Source: Celeribacter baekdonensis B30 (GTDB lineage Bacteria > Pseudomonadota > Alphaproteobacteria > Rhodobacterales > Rhodobacteraceae). Taken from it: 64,000 bases of DNA. The notes beneath the pieces are model-generated. The model made no database searches. It was not told where the DNA came from and was given only the letters and a program-made list of their open reading frames with translations. The DNA lies in the NCBI RefSeq assembly GCF_000299875.1, contig NZ_AMRK01000002.1:124001-188000 (forward strand), written 5' to 3'. Numbering within the stretch: position 1 is the stretch's first letter; the number at the start of each line of letters is the position of its first letter. Below are positions 1-11,909 of the stretch, in pieces. The position numbers were made by a program, and so were the translations under genes.

Positions 1-793
1 TCGGCCCGCCCCCGGCCTCAAACACCAGCGCAAGCGGGCGTTCAGAGGCGGCAAGGTCTTCGATCGGAACTGCGCGCACAGCGATCACGGTGACCCCCGC
101 GTAGAGCAATGTGGTGATGATCAGCGACGCGATGATGGCAATCGGCAAACTGCGCTCGGGGCGCTTGACCTCTTCGGCCATGTTGACGATGTCCTCAAAG
201 CCGATAAAGGCAAAAAACGCCAGCGTCGCCGCCACGCTGATGCCCGGCACATAGGGCGCGGCGGGCATGGACCAGTCGGGTGACACCGGCGCGTGCCAGC
301 CGGTCCAAACAACCAAGGCCAGCCCCGCCACTTCGATCACCGTAAAAACAGCCGCCAGAGCGAGGCTCTCCAACACGCCAATCACGGCAATGATCACAAG
401 AAACGCCCCAAGACCGATGATCGCCCAGATCAACGGAATATCCACAAAGCTGGTCAGATAGCCCGCCCCACCGCGCAAGACGGCGGCGGCGGACACAGCG
501 CCCCCCGCCACAATCGCCAACCCGACAATCCGCCCCAACCAGCGCGCGCGAAACCCGGCCTCAACATAGGCAGCTTCGCCCGCAGCCTCGGGGATGCGGG
601 TGGACAATTCGGCATAAGAGAGAGCCGAGGGCGCCGCGATAAGCCCGGCCAGCAAAAACGCCAAGGGCGCGTAAAGTCCTGCCTCGGCGGCCACCGCGCC
701 GACCAAAACATAGATGCCCGCCCCGACCATGACGCCCACGCCATAGGCCGTGAGCAATCCGGGTCCAATGCGCCGTTTGAGGGTCTCAGCCAT
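1..793 (-). CDS. APC-superfamily amino acid permease (partial, C-terminus beyond the window)
   Basis: About 264 residues are visible, starting MAETLKRRIGPGLLTAYGVG; the rest lies left of base 1. The sequence is a run of hydrophobic helices. The first has the glycine-rich GVGVMVGAGIYVLVG pattern of the substrate-binding broken helix 1 in the amino acid-polyamine-organocation family, and a later one has FFAFIGFEDIVNMAEEVKRPER, typical of the family's helix 6 region. It is probably an inner-membrane amino acid importer or exchanger; the substrate cannot be read. The start at 793 is chosen because an AAAGAGG ribosome site lies just upstream; an in-frame ATG at 808 lacks one. It is codirectional with and downstream of murC, where murB or ftsQ would often be found. 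Confidence 0.85.
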   Translation of the reverse strand, partial: MAETLKRRIGPGLLTAYGVGVMVGAGIYVLVGAVAAEAGLYAPLAFLLAGLIAAPSALSYAELSTRIPEAAGEAAYVEAGFRARWLGRIVGLAIVAGGAVSAAAVLRGGAGYLTSFVDIPLIWAIIGLGAFLVIIAVIGVLESLALAAVFTVIEVAGLALVVWTGWHAPVSPDWSMPAAPYVPGISVAATLAFFAFIGFEDIVNMAEEVKRPERSLPIAIIASLIITTLLYAGVTVIAVRAVPIEDLAASERPLALVFEAGGGP

Positions 794-916
794 TTTGGCC
801 TCTTTCATGAAATGGGCATTGTTGCTGTCATAAGCCGCAAAATAGCGCTGACCGCGCCAGGGCACCGTGACATGGCCCCGTGACGCGGATCAAGACAGCG
901 ATCTTTGGCCTTTGAT

Positions 917-2320
917 TTATGCTTTTTCGAGCCGCGCGGGCAAGCCATGTGCCCAGGTCGAAATCGTCCCTGCCCCAAGACAGACAACCATATCGCCGGG
1001 CCGCGCCTGTTCGCGCACCAGCCGTTCAAGATCCTCCTCGGAGGTCACAGCGCGGGCATGGCGGTGGCCGTGACGGATCAGGCCTGCGACCAAATCATCG
1101 CGGGACGCACCGGGGATCGGCTCCTCACCCGCGCCATACACTTCGGCGATACCGACCACATCGGCCTCGTTGAAACAGGTGCAGAAATCATCGAACAGCG
1201 AATGCAGACGCGAATAGCGGTGCGGCTGATGCACGGCGATGACGCGGCCCTCAGAAGCCTGGCGTGCGGCTTTGAGAACGGCGGCGATCTCGACCGGGTG
1301 ATGGCCGTAATCGTCGATGATGGTCACGCCGTTGACTTCACCCACTTTGGTAAAGCGGCGATTGACCCCGGCAAAATGCGCCAGCGCCGCTTTGATCTCG
1401 GCGGCTTTCATGCCCAGATGCCGCGCCACGGCGACCGCAGACAGCGCGTTTGAGACGTTGTGATCGCCCGGCATTGGAAGAGTACAGCCCTCGATCACCA
1501 TATCCTCAGCGGCCAGCACCACATCAAAATGCGCGACCCCTTTTTTATAGGTCAGATTGATCGCGCGCACGTCGGCTTGGGCGTTGAACCCGTAGGTCAC
1601 AACCCGGCGGTCGGTGATTTTACCGACCAACGCCTGCACTTCCGGGTGATCGGTGCAACACACGGCAAGGCCATAAAACGGGATGCCGGAGACAAAATCA
1701 TAGAACCCTTGGCGCAGATTTTCGATTGTGCCCCAATGTTCCATGTGCTCCGGGTCAATATTGGTGACAATGGCGATGGTCGCAGGCAGGCGATTGAACG
1801 TCCCGTCCGATTCATCCGCCTCCACCACCATCCATTCACCAAGCCCGACGCGCGCATTCGAGCCATAGGCGTGGATGATCCCACCGTTGATCACGGTTGG
1901 GTCCAAACCGCCCGCATCCAACAAGGTCGCAACCATCGTGGTGGTCGTGGTTTTGCCATGGGTTCCGGCGATGGCGACGTTGGATTTGAGGCGCATCAAT
2001 TCGGCCAACATCTCGGCGCGGCGCACCACGGGCAGGCCTTTGAGACGGGCGGCGTCCAATTCCGGGTTGCCCGGTTTGATCGCGCTTGAAATCACCACGA
2101 CCTCGGCATTGTCCAAATTCTCCGCCCGCTGGCCCTCGTAAATCACCGCGCCGAGTTCTTTCAAACGGTCGGTGATTTTGCTGGCTTTGAGATCGGAGCC
2201 TTGCACCTGATAGCCATGGTTGAGCAAGACTTCGGCGATGCCCGACATGCCGATGCCGCCAATGCCGACAAAATGGATGGCGCCCATTTCAATGGGAAGT
2301 TTGGTGGCACTCGCGTTCAT
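917..2320 (-). CDS. murC: UDP-N-acetylmuramate--L-alanine ligase MurC
   Basis: MurC adds L-alanine to UDP-MurNAc using ATP, the first amino-acid step of the peptidoglycan precursor in the cytoplasm. The 467 residues match the usual length. Visible marks are the N-terminal glycine-rich [12 protein letters not shown] loop (about 16-27), the ATP loop GTHGKT (119-124), the [11 protein letters not shown] segment, and the DDYGHHP motif in the C-terminal part. It is the last dcw gene on this strand, 45 bp after murG. A GAGGACGAG site precedes the ATG. The next gene downstream is an unrelated permease, so the classical continuation murB-ddl-ftsQAZ is absent here. Confidence 0.97.
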   Translation of the reverse strand: MNASATKLPIEMGAIHFVGIGGIGMSGIAEVLLNHGYQVQGSDLKASKITDRLKELGAVIYEGQRAENLDNAEVVVISSAIKPGNPELDAARLKGLPVVRRAEMLAELMRLKSNVAIAGTHGKTTTTTMVATLLDAGGLDPTVINGGIIHAYGSNARVGLGEWMVVEADESDGTFNRLPATIAIVTNIDPEHMEHWGTIENLRQGFYDFVSGIPFYGLAVCCTDHPEVQALVGKITDRRVVTYGFNAQADVRAINLTYKKGVAHFDVVLAAEDMVIEGCTLPMPGDHNVSNALSAVAVARHLGMKAAEIKAALAHFAGVNRRFTKVGEVNGVTIIDDYGHHPVEIAAVLKAARQASEGRVIAVHQPHRYSRLHSLFDDFCTCFNEADVVGIAEVYGAGEEPIPGASRDDLVAGLIRHGHRHARAVTSEEDLERLVREQARPGDMVVCLGAGTISTWAHGLPARLEKA

Positions 2321-2365
2321 CTCGTCCTCGTTTCGTCACTTGTCTTATTGTTATCGGATCAGGTC

Positions 2366-3466
2366 TTATTGCGGGTGGCTAGCGAGATGTTCGACCATAT
2401 CGGCCAAATCATACGCCGCCTGTGGTTTGGCCACGGACAGCGCCGCCTGCGCCATCATCAAAGCGCCCTCAGGATGGCCCAGAACCATTTGGATCTGTTC
2501 GCTCAATGTCTCCGCCGTCAACTGGCTTTCGGGGATCATGATCGCGGCATCCGCCTCGACCAGACCGCGCGCATTGGCCGATTGGTGATCGCCTGCTGCG
2601 GCGGCATAGGGGATCAGAATCGAAGGCCGCCCGATGATGGAAATATCCGCCACGGTCGAGGCCCCGGCCCGCGAAATCACCAATTGCGCTTCGCTCATCC
2701 GTTTCGGGATGTCGTCAAAAAATGGCCGCACATCGGCTTGGATGCCTTGGGTCTGATAAAATTCCACAACCCGGTCGAAATCCTCGGGGCGGGCCTGTTG
2801 GCTGATCCGTAAATTGGCCAACATTGCTTCGGGCAAAGCGGCAATCGCAGCGGGCACCACGTCTGAGAGGATGCGCGCGCCCTGAGAGCCGCCGATCACC
2901 AAAATCTCCATCGGATAATCGCCCGGCGCAATATAGGGGGCGGCGTATTTGTCCAGCACGCTCGCGCGCACCGGATTGCCGACATGGACGCCCTGAACCC
3001 CTTCGGGCAGATGGGTTGGCCATGTGCCACAGGCGACGCGGTCGACCCGTTTGGCAAAGACCTCGTTGACCCGGCCCAAAATGCCGTTTTGTTCGTGGAT
3101 CATCCGCGGCAGTTTCATCAACGTCGCCGCCGCCACCGCCGGGATCGCCGGATAGCCGCCAAACCCGACCACAACGGCGGGTTTATCGCGCAGGAATCTG
3201 GTCATGGCGGAGAACACCCCGCCGACAAGGCGCAGTGGCACCATCGCTTTGGCCAACAGGCCGCCGCGTGCAAAGGTGGCGGAGGGCACGGTGTCGATTT
3301 CGACGGCTTGCGGGAAGGCTCCGGTGTAGCGCGCGCCCCGCGCGTCGGTGGACAATTTGACCCGCCAGCCGCGCGCCAACATCACCTCAGAAAGGGCTTG
3401 GGCCGGGAACATATGGCCGCCAGTGCCACCGGCGGCAATGACGATAAGGGGAGCAGATTGGGTCAT
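2366..3466 (-). CDS. murG: UDP-GlcNAc--lipid I GlcNAc transferase MurG
   Basis: MurG transfers GlcNAc from UDP-GlcNAc onto lipid I to give lipid II at the cytoplasmic face of the membrane. The 366-residue protein shows the N-terminal GGTGGH loop (13-18), the second GGYPAIP loop, the C-terminal donor-site segment [10 protein letters not shown], and [12 protein letters not shown]. The start MTQSAPLIV at 3466 is preferred over an upstream in-frame start because it has a GAGAGAGA ribosome site directly before it and fits family length. It is 13 bp downstream of ftsW and probably cotranscribed. Confidence 0.96.
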   Translation of the reverse strand: MTQSAPLIVIAAGGTGGHMFPAQALSEVMLARGWRVKLSTDARGARYTGAFPQAVEIDTVPSATFARGGLLAKAMVPLRLVGGVFSAMTRFLRDKPAVVVGFGGYPAIPAVAAATLMKLPRMIHEQNGILGRVNEVFAKRVDRVACGTWPTHLPEGVQGVHVGNPVRASVLDKYAAPYIAPGDYPMEILVIGGSQGARILSDVVPAAIAALPEAMLANLRISQQARPEDFDRVVEFYQTQGIQADVRPFFDDIPKRMSEAQLVISRAGASTVADISIIGRPSILIPYAAAAGDHQSANARGLVEADAAIMIPESQLTAETLSEQIQMVLGHPEGALMMAQAALSVAKPQAAYDLADMVEHLASHPQ

Positions 3467-3479
3467 GGTCTCTCTCTTT

Positions 3480-4646
3480 TCAGCGACCGCGCCGGAGCAG
3501 GAGGTCCCCGATCTCGCCTTGCGGCCGGGTGCGGGTAAAAGCCAAAAGCGCGCCAAGTGCAATCCCAGAGGCGATCACAGATGAGCCACCATAGGACACA
3601 AACGGCAACGTCATGCCTTTGGCGGGCAAAAGCCGCACGGCCACGCCCATATTGATAAAGGCCTGAATGCCAAAAGCACAGGCCAGCCCGGTGCCCGCCA
3701 AGCGAATGAACGGATCGCGTTCGCGCAACAGCCGCCACAGCGAGCGCACGGTGATTGTGGCATAAAGCGCAATGATGATCAGCACGAGGATCAGACCGTA
3801 TTCTTCGGCGGCCACGGCGATGATAAAATCGGTATGCGCATCGGGCAGCGACCATTTCACCGTCCCCTCGCCGACACCGACGCCAAAAAAACCGCCCTCG
3901 CGGATGGCGTTGGTGGCATAGCCGATCTGGGTGGTCGGGTCGATGGCAGGGTTCAGAAACCCGTCGATGCGCCGGGCAAAGTGTTCGGAATTGTTATAGG
4001 CAAACATGCCGCCTAACACGACGATCCCAGCAATGCCCGCAAGCAACAACATCGGCGCACCGGCGACGAAATACATCACGCCCCAAGCAAAGAGGATCAG
4101 CGCGGCCTGACCGAAATCGGGCTGCAACGCCAGTGCCACGACGATCACGGTCGCCAACATAAAGGAATAGAGCCGCCCCGGAGGACCACCGATGTCCTGA
4201 GCGGCAGCCATCAGCCATGCGGCGGTGATGACAAAGGCGGGTTTGAGAAACTCAGAGGGCTGCACCGACGCGAACCCAAAGGAAAACCACCGGGTCGCAC
4301 CTTTGCCGAAATCCGTCCCAAAAATGGGCAACAACAACAGCGACACAAAGGCGGCGGCAAAACCCACCACGGCGAAACGACGCACGCGGGCCGGGTCCAT
4401 CATGGTGATCAGGATCATCACGGCCAGGCCGATTGAGCCAAAGAACGCCTGACGTTGGACGTAATAGAACGAGGCAAAATTGTTTCTCTGCGCCAAGGGC
4501 GGCGAGGCCGCAAGCCCCAACAAAAGCCCGATGCCGAACAAGATGAAAACGCAAGACAGCGTCCATTTGTCGATTGTCCGCCACCAACGCGGAAGGACCG
4601 GCTCGCCAACCCGATCCGGGATGGAGCCATACACCATTTCTGTCAT
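3480..4646 (-). CDS. ftsW: Lipid II polymerase / division protein FtsW
   Basis: A SEDS-family integral membrane protein that polymerises glycan strands at the septum together with FtsI. About ten hydrophobic helices are visible. Family marks include [31 protein letters not shown] and the C-terminal [18 protein letters not shown]. The start MTEMVYG at 4646 is preferred, giving 388 residues; an in-frame ATG at 4676 would add ten residues. It is the first gene of the ftsW-murG-murC sub-block, which is cut off from murD by three inserted genes. Confidence 0.95.
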   Translation of the reverse strand: MTEMVYGSIPDRVGEPVLPRWWRTIDKWTLSCVFILFGIGLLLGLAASPPLAQRNNFASFYYVQRQAFFGSIGLAVMILITMMDPARVRRFAVVGFAAAFVSLLLLPIFGTDFGKGATRWFSFGFASVQPSEFLKPAFVITAAWLMAAAQDIGGPPGRLYSFMLATVIVVALALQPDFGQAALILFAWGVMYFVAGAPMLLLAGIAGIVVLGGMFAYNNSEHFARRIDGFLNPAIDPTTQIGYATNAIREGGFFGVGVGEGTVKWSLPDAHTDFIIAVAAEEYGLILVLIIIALYATITVRSLWRLLRERDPFIRLAGTGLACAFGIQAFINMGVAVRLLPAKGMTLPFVSYGGSSVIASGIALGALLAFTRTRPQGEIGDLLLRRGR

Positions 4647-4883
4647 GGGACCGCCTACTGCCTCGTTTTTGCTCATCTGCCCGATTTTTCGGGTCTATCT
4701 GCCCAATCTAGCGTGTTTTGACGCCCCGCGCTACTACAGATTGCACGCTTTGGTGGTGCTGTGCGATCCTTCGCTGACGCCAGATGGCGCCTTGGCACAT
4801 ATCTCGGACTGCGAATTGATCCCGGTCATTGATCCGATGGCGGAAGCGCTCCATGGTGGCGCTAACAGATTTTGCAGCGATAG

Positions 4884-5831
<948 letters not shown>

Positions 5832-5931
5832 GAGGAATGCGCCGAAGGGTGATTTGGCGCCTTTTTACAAACAGCCAGCGCATCGGCCTGCACCAGTCAC
5901 CGCAAAAGCAGGGCGACAGGTGCAGGGCGGT

Positions 5932-6675
5932 TCAACGCGCTTGGGCCAAGGCAACCGCATCGGGACCAGCCGGGAAGTGCAGGCGCCCCGTCTCGTCAAT
6001 GGCCGCCTGCCACACGGCCTCGGCTACGTCGCTTTCCTTAGTGGTCAGAGCGGGTTTGGCGTAGGCCGCGAAGATCGGCTTGGCAAAATCGGCATAGGCC
6101 TCAGGGATCAGGTCAGCGATGTCGAGTTCGGTGTTCTGGGCAAACCGCGTGCTGGGCGCATATCCGGGCTCAACCAGCTTGGCACGAAGACCAAAGGCGG
6201 CAAGCTCGTGCGACAGGGATCCGGTAAACCCCTCGATGGCCTGTTTGCTGGCGGTATAGGCCGCCGCCAGAGGCATTGCCGCCAGCGTTGTGCTGGAGGT
6301 GACGTTCACGATCACACCCGACCGGCGCGCGCGCATTTGTGGGATCACCGCTTGGACCATGGCCATAGCACCAAGCGTATTGGTCTCGAACACCTTGCGC
6401 ACATGGGACATCGGCGTGGCCTCAAAGGCACCGACAACCCCGATGCCCGCATTGTTGACCAAAACGTCGATCGGCCCTGCTACGGCAATGGCGGTGCGGA
6501 TGCTGTCGGGATCGGTCACATCCAGTGCCAGTATGCGGATCCGCTCAGAGGTGGGAAGCACCCCGTCTCGTGGGGTGCGCATCGTCGCAATGACGCTCCA
6601 ACCCTGGGCGTGAAAGTACCGCGCGGTTTCAAGCCCATAGCCAGATGAGCAGCCCGTGATGAGGACAGTCTTCAT
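5932..6675 (-). CDS. SDR-family NAD(P)-dependent oxidoreductase
   Basis: A classical short-chain dehydrogenase of 247 residues. It has the cofactor loop TGCSSGYG (7-14), NNAG (74-77) and the catalytic set Ser127/128, Tyr140 and Lys144 (YTASK). The substrate is not deducible. An AGGAG site lies upstream of the ATG. It is divergently arranged with an AraC-type regulator 98 bp away, which suggests that the regulator controls it. Together with ldh it forms the block inserted between murD and ftsW. Confidence 0.9.
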   Translation of the reverse strand: MKTVLITGCSSGYGLETARYFHAQGWSVIATMRTPRDGVLPTSERIRILALDVTDPDSIRTAIAVAGPIDVLVNNAGIGVVGAFEATPMSHVRKVFETNTLGAMAMVQAVIPQMRARRSGVIVNVTSSTTLAAMPLAAAYTASKQAIEGFTGSLSHELAAFGLRAKLVEPGYAPSTRFAQNTELDIADLIPEAYADFAKPIFAAYAKPALTTKESDVAEAVWQAAIDETGRLHFPAGPDAVALAQAR

Positions 6676-6773
6676 GTCAGTCTCCTATGTTTGATGTTGA
6701 CGAGACCGATATAACCCGCAACATTTGGACGATCATTGGCCTTAAGTCCAAAAATAGTTTGCAATAGTCCACA

Positions 6774-7706
6774 ATGTCCGATCCTCTCGAACAAATCATC
6801 CGACTGCTGCGCCCGCGGGCCGTCTTCTCGAAAGGGATCAGCGGCGCGGGGAATTGGGCCGTGCGCTATGCCGCCTTTGGCCATCCCGGCTTTTGCGCGA
6901 TGACCCTTGGCAGTTGTCTGCTCGCAGTTGACGGAGAAACGACGGTTCTGTTGCAGGAGGGGGATTTCGTCCTGCTACCGGCGACACCGGCCTTCACCAT
7001 GTCAAGCCTTGAAGTCGCGCCAGGGCGAAAGGTGGAGCCAGCCCGCATGTACACGCCCGGCGTGGAGCTGAGGCATGGGCAGCAAGACGGCCCATCTGAC
7101 ATGCGGCAATTCGGCGGCTATTTTACGTTTGAGTCGCCAGATTCTTCGTTGCTCGTGTCGCTTCTGCCGCGCGTGATCCATATTCGGGGCGTCCCGCGAT
7201 TGACCCAATTGGTGCGACTGGTCGGCGAGGAGGCAGAACGAGACGATGTCGGCCGCGACATGATCCTGGAGCGATTGGTCGAGATTCTGTTGATCGAAGC
7301 GCTCCGGTCGGTATCGGGCAGTACCGCACAACCGGGCCTGTTGCGCGGCTTGGCAGATGACCGGGTGGTGACCGCTCTGCGCCTGATGCATGGCAATGTC
7401 GAGCGGAGCTGGACTGCAACTGAGCTTGCCCGCGAAGTCGGCATGTCACGTTCCGCCTTTTTCGAACGGTTTTCCAGGACGGTTGGCGTCACGCCGATGG
7501 ACTATCTCTTGAGCTGGCGCATGGCCGTTGCCAAGTCGCTGTTGCGAGCGGGTAAGCTGACACTTGACGAGGTGGCAGGCCGGATTGGCTATGGCTCCGC
7601 CAGTACTTTCAGCACTGCGTTCAGCCGCCATGTCGGCCAACCGCCGGGCCGCTTCATGCGCAGCGCGTCTCTTTCGAACGACATAAGAACGGCCTCTGCG
7701 GTGTAA
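6774..7706 (+). CDS. AraC-family transcriptional regulator with cupin N-terminus
   Basis: The N-terminal part (about 1-190) resembles the cupin-type sensor domain of AraC regulators that often sit beside an SDR gene. The C-terminal part (about 205-300) has the two helix-turn-helix units, including WTATELAREVGMSRSAFFERF and LDEVAGRIGYGSASTFSTAF, followed by the G-P-x-R-type end GQPPGRFMR. No clear ribosome site is visible before ATG 6774. It is divergent from the SDR gene and is its most likely regulator; the inducer is unknown. Confidence 0.9.
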   Translation: MSDPLEQIIRLLRPRAVFSKGISGAGNWAVRYAAFGHPGFCAMTLGSCLLAVDGETTVLLQEGDFVLLPATPAFTMSSLEVAPGRKVEPARMYTPGVELRHGQQDGPSDMRQFGGYFTFESPDSSLLVSLLPRVIHIRGVPRLTQLVRLVGEEAERDDVGRDMILERLVEILLIEALRSVSGSTAQPGLLRGLADDRVVTALRLMHGNVERSWTATELAREVGMSRSAFFERFSRTVGVTPMDYLLSWRMAVAKSLLRAGKLTLDEVAGRIGYGSASTFSTAFSRHVGQPPGRFMRSASLSNDIRTASAV

Positions 7707-7815
7707 CGGCCGACCGGCATCCTGTCCGTACAGCGGTCCTGCCCCATCTCCACAAGATGGCCCTTCACGACCTGAAACCACTCCAAAAGCCGAAGGCGGG
7801 GCGACCCCGGCCCCG

Positions 7816-9213
7816 TCACATCAGCTTTTCTACCTCAGCGACAAAGGCGTCGCCACGTTTTTCAAAATTCGGGTATTGGTCAAATGAGGCCGCCGCAGGG
7901 GCCAGCAAAACCGTATCGCCCGGCTCCGCCTCGGCGCTCGCTTTGGCCACGGCCACCTCCATGGTTTCGCAAATTTCATAGGGCGTGTCGCCAATTTGCA
8001 GCGCGAAATCACGAGCCGAAAAGCCGATGAGATAGGCCTTGGCCACTGCGCCCAAATGCGGCTGCAGCGCCGATATGCCGCCGTCTTTGCCCATCCCGCC
8101 TGCGATCCAGCGGATGCGGGGAAAGGCTTGCAACGCTTTGGCGGCGGCGTCGACATTGGTCGCCTTGCTGTCGTTCACATAGCGCACATTGTTCAACTCA
8201 CCCACAAGCTGCGACCGGTGCGGCAGCCCCTTAAAGGACGCCAGCGCCGTTTCGATCACCTTAGGCGGCAGATTCAGCGCCCGCGCGGCGGCATAGGCAC
8301 AACAGGCGTTTTGATGGTTATGCGCGCCGGGCAGACCCGACATCTCGCGCAGATCAATCGAGGCCGCCTGCCGCCCCTTGCGCCATTCAGACAAAAACCC
8401 TTTGCGCGCGAAAATATTCCACCCCGGTCCACCGAGTTTTTGCCCCGAAGACACACGGATCAGGCGGCTGTCCTCAAACCCTTCGACCAATTGATTGGCC
8501 AAATAACGGCCCTCATTCTCATCGACGCCAATCACCGCGCGGTCCGGCCCGCCCTCGGCAAACAACCGGCGTTTGGCGGCGAAATACCCGCCCATCCCGC
8601 CGTGGCGGTCCAGATGATCCGGCGACAGATTGGTAAACACCGCCACATCGGGGGTGAGCGAGCGGGCAATATCGGTCTGATAGCTCGACAGCTCCAGCAC
8701 GATCACCTCGCCCTCTTCCGGCGTCTCGATGTCCAAGACGCCACGCCCGATGTTCCCGGCCAATTGGGTGCGATGACCCGCACTCTCGAAAATATGGTGA
8801 ATGAGCGCCGAGGTGGTGGATTTGCCGTTCGACCCGGTCACCGCAATAACGCGCGGCGGCGTGTCATTGTCCATCCAATCGCCCGCGCCGAGCGAGCGAA
8901 AAAACAGCCCGATGTCATTATCGACCGGCACGCCCGCATCCCAGGCCCGCGCGATGATCTTGTTCGGTTCTGGATAAAGATGCGGAATGCCGGGCGAAAC
9001 GATGAGCGCGGACACGCCCTCGAACGCATCGGCCTTGGTCAGGTCATGGATGGTCAAACCTTCGGCCTCAGCCGTCTCGCGCGCCTCCACCGAGTCGTCC
9101 CAACACAGCGCTTCGGCCTCTCCCGCCTCAAGTGCGCGCGCCGTAGCAAGACCAGAGCGCCCCAACCCCAAAACCGCCACCTTGCGGCCCTCATATCCAT
9201 ACACAGGAATCAT
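7816..9213 (-). CDS. murD: UDP-N-acetylmuramoylalanine--D-glutamate ligase MurD
   Basis: MurD adds D-glutamate to UDP-MurNAc-L-Ala. With the start at 9213 ([18 protein letters not shown]) the protein has 465 residues, the normal length. A longer reading frame runs further upstream but lacks family similarity there. It shows the N-terminal GLGRSG loop, the ATP loop GSNGKST (127-133), [11 protein letters not shown] and the late NDSKATN segment. It lies 196 bp after mraY and is the last gene of the first dcw sub-block; the AraC/SDR/ldh block follows. Confidence 0.96.
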   Translation of the reverse strand: MIPVYGYEGRKVAVLGLGRSGLATARALEAGEAEALCWDDSVEARETAEAEGLTIHDLTKADAFEGVSALIVSPGIPHLYPEPNKIIARAWDAGVPVDNDIGLFFRSLGAGDWMDNDTPPRVIAVTGSNGKSTTSALIHHIFESAGHRTQLAGNIGRGVLDIETPEEGEVIVLELSSYQTDIARSLTPDVAVFTNLSPDHLDRHGGMGGYFAAKRRLFAEGGPDRAVIGVDENEGRYLANQLVEGFEDSRLIRVSSGQKLGGPGWNIFARKGFLSEWRKGRQAASIDLREMSGLPGAHNHQNACCAYAAARALNLPPKVIETALASFKGLPHRSQLVGELNNVRYVNDSKATNVDAAAKALQAFPRIRWIAGGMGKDGGISALQPHLGAVAKAYLIGFSARDFALQIGDTPYEICETMEVAVAKASAEAEPGDTVLLAPAAASFDQYPNFEKRGDAFVAEVEKLM

Positions 9214-9409
9214 GTTTTCACCGTCTCTCTCTTTGCGCTGAACTATGTCGCGCGCCAGCTCAAATGACCAGTGGCACAAGAGATCAAAGCCACGCATCTC
9301 CATAAGAAAAGGGCAGAGTTGCCCCTGCCCTTCTTTTATCTGAAAATATCCTGGGGTGACTGCGCTTTGCATAGAGGGACCGTGCCCCTCCCCCTGAAAT
9401 CAAAGCGGC

Positions 9410-10492
9410 CTACCGCAGTTTCAGCGTCGCCAGACCGATCAACGCAAGCACCAGAGAAATGATCCAGAACCGGATCACGATGGTCGGTTCGGACCAGCCT
9501 TTTTTCTCGTAATGGTGATGGATCGGCGCCATCAGGAACACGCGTTTGCCGGTGCGTTTGAAATAGAGCACCTGGATGATCACAGACAGCGCCTCGACCA
9601 CAAAGAGGCCGCCGACGATCGCCAAAACGATCTCGTGTTTCGTGGCCACAGCAATCGCCCCCAAAGCGCCGCCAAGCGCCAGTGATCCAGTGTCCCCCAT
9701 GAACACGGCCGCGGGCGGTGCGTTGAACCACAAAAAGCCCAAGCCCCCGCCGATCAAAGCCGCGGTGAACACAAGGATTTCCCCCGTGCCCGGCACATAA
9801 TGCAGGCCGAGATAATCGGTAAAATCGACCCGGCCGACAACATAGGCAATCGCGCCCAGCGTCGCCGCCGCGATCATCACCGGCATGATCGCAAGACCAT
9901 CGAGGCCATCGGTCAGGTTGACCGCATTGGCCGCGCCCACGATGACGATCATCGCGAAAGGGATGAAGGCGAAGGACATATTGACCAAGACATCTTTGAA
10001 CACCGGAAGGGCCAATTGATAGGCCAATTCATCCGGGTGCACCATCGAGGCCCAGATTGCGGCAATCGCAGCAATCAGAAACCCAAGACCCAAACGGACC
10101 TTGCTTGAAACGCCTTTGGTGTTGGCTTTGGAGACTTTCGCATAGTCATCCGCGAACCCGATCAGGCCATAGCCATAGGTCACGAACAGCACGATCCAGA
10201 CATAGGGATTGTCGAGCCGTGCCCACAAAAGCGTCGAAAGCAACAGCGCGGTCAGGATCAAAAGCCCGCCCATCGTCGGCGTGCCTGCCTTGGCGAAATG
10301 GGTTTCGGGACCGTCATCGCGGATCGGCTGACCCTTGCCCTGACGGCGGCGCAGCATGTTGATCAAGGGGCGACCAAAGAGCATCGCAAAGATCAAAGAG
10401 GTGAAAAACGCGCCGCCCGACCGCATGGTGATATAGCGAAAGAGGTTGAAAACATCGCCCCCGTCGGACAGTCCGGTTAACCAATACAGCAT
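9410..10492 (-). CDS. mraY: Phospho-N-acetylmuramoyl-pentapeptide transferase MraY
   Basis: MraY moves phospho-MurNAc-pentapeptide onto undecaprenyl phosphate, making lipid I. The 360-residue polytopic membrane protein has the family marks [13 protein letters not shown], the aspartate pair [27 protein letters not shown] and the histidine-rich [11 protein letters not shown] loop. An AGAGG site lies upstream of the ATG. It sits 13 bp after murF in the dcw operon. Confidence 0.97.
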   Translation of the reverse strand: MLYWLTGLSDGGDVFNLFRYITMRSGGAFFTSLIFAMLFGRPLINMLRRRQGKGQPIRDDGPETHFAKAGTPTMGGLLILTALLLSTLLWARLDNPYVWIVLFVTYGYGLIGFADDYAKVSKANTKGVSSKVRLGLGFLIAAIAAIWASMVHPDELAYQLALPVFKDVLVNMSFAFIPFAMIVIVGAANAVNLTDGLDGLAIMPVMIAAATLGAIAYVVGRVDFTDYLGLHYVPGTGEILVFTAALIGGGLGFLWFNAPPAAVFMGDTGSLALGGALGAIAVATKHEIVLAIVGGLFVVEALSVIIQVLYFKRTGKRVFLMAPIHHHYEKKGWSEPTIVIRFWIISLVLALIGLATLKLR

Positions 10493-10505
10493 CTGTGTTT
10501 ACCTC

Positions 10506-11909
10506 TTATGCGTCGTTGGGCAGGCCGTGCCCCAATTTGCGCAGCGCGTCAACCAGTAGGCTGACTTTTGCGCCTTTCGAGCCTTTGATCAGGACGACAT
10601 CGCCCGGCCCAACCAAGGTGTTGAGCGCCTCACGCGCCTCTGTCGCGGTCTCAAACCACGCACCACGCCGCGCCTCTGGCAAGGCCTCATACAGTCCGCG
10701 CATCAGCGGCCCGACACAATGCACCACGTTGATCACTGCAAACCATGGCAGAGTGGCGAGGCCTTTGTGGATCGCCGTTTCTTGCGGACCCAATTCCAAC
10801 ATATCGCCCAAAATCGCCACCCGCCGCCCGCCTGTATTGGGCGTGGCTTTGGCCAAGACCTCAAGCGCTGCGCCCATCGAGGTTGGGTTGGCGTTGAACG
10901 CGTCGTCAATCAATTCAATCGGCGCGCCCATCGGCAAGCCTACCGTTTCGCGCGCGCCCCGGCCCGCAGGCGGGGCCCAAAGCGTCAAATCCCGTGCCGC
11001 CTGTGCCACATCTGCGCCAAGCGCATAGACCACGGCCAAACATCCCACCGCATTGGCGGCAAAATGACGACCGGCGGTGGAAAGGCGAAAGTCGAGGCTT
11101 TGGGTGTCGATCTCCGCATGGGCCAAGGTTGCCCCGTCCTCAAGATCGACAGAGATCAACCGCGCGGCACAGGCCTCGTCTTCGCCAAACCGGATCATGT
11201 CGCCGGACCAGGCCGCGGCCAAAATATCGGTGACAGCCAGATCACCATTGATCACCGCCACGCCATTGGGTTCCAGCCCCTCAAAGATCGCGGCCTTTTC
11301 ATGGGCAATACCTTCGATATTCTCGAAGGCCGCCAAATGCGCCGGGGCCACCGTGGTGATCATCGCCACATCGGGGCACGCCATACGGGCCAAAGGAGCA
11401 ATCTCGCCGGGATGGTTCATCCCGATCTCAAGCACGGCAAATTCTGTGTCGCGCGGCATCCGCGCCAAGGTCAAAGGCACGCCCCAATGATTGTTGTAAC
11501 TGGCCTCGGCGGCGTGGGTTTTGCCCTGTTGGCTGAGGATCGCGCGCAGCATTTCTTTCGTCGAGGTTTTGCCCACCGAGCCGGTGACGCCAATCACCTT
11601 GCCCGCCACGCGGGCGCGGGCGGCAACGCCCAGACGTTCGAGCGCGGGCAAAACATCGTTGACAATCAACAGCGGCGCATTCTCCGTGACGCCTTTGGGC
11701 AAGCGCGACACCAAAGCCGCCGCAGCGCCTTTGGCCAAAGCCTGCGCCACAAAGTCATGACCGTCGCGGACATCGGCCAGAGCGACGAACAAATCCCCCG
11801 GCTGGATCGTGCGGGTGTCAATCGAAATGCCTGTGATCTCAAAACCTTGCGTGGCGTGGCCGCCCGTGGCCGCCACCGCCTCATCCGAGGTCCATAAAAC
11901 CCCGTTCAC
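10506..11909 (-). CDS. murF: UDP-MurNAc-tripeptide--D-alanyl-D-alanine ligase MurF
   Basis: MurF adds D-Ala-D-Ala to complete the UDP-MurNAc pentapeptide. The 467-residue protein has the ATP loop GSVGKTS (110-116), EIGMNHPGEI and DAFNANPTSM. The start is GTG at 11909, and it overlaps the TGA stop of murE as GTGA, pointing to translational coupling. It is followed by mraY after 13 bp. Confidence 0.96.
   Translation of the reverse strand: MNGVLWTSDEAVAATGGHATQGFEITGISIDTRTIQPGDLFVALADVRDGHDFVAQALAKGAAAALVSRLPKGVTENAPLLIVNDVLPALERLGVAARARVAGKVIGVTGSVGKTSTKEMLRAILSQQGKTHAAEASYNNHWGVPLTLARMPRDTEFAVLEIGMNHPGEIAPLARMACPDVAMITTVAPAHLAAFENIEGIAHEKAAIFEGLEPNGVAVINGDLAVTDILAAAWSGDMIRFGEDEACAARLISVDLEDGATLAHAEIDTQSLDFRLSTAGRHFAANAVGCLAVVYALGADVAQAARDLTLWAPPAGRGARETVGLPMGAPIELIDDAFNANPTSMGAALEVLAKATPNTGGRRVAILGDMLELGPQETAIHKGLATLPWFAVINVVHCVGPLMRGLYEALPEARRGAWFETATEAREALNTLVGPGDVVLIKGSKGAKVSLLVDALRKLGHGLPNDA

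Noticed and set aside
7996-9267. Long open frame on the plus strand opposite murD, and similar ones opposite murE, uvrD and the his genes.
   Set aside because: All mirror real genes in a G/C-rich genome; composition (Arg, His, Gln) is typical of shadows.
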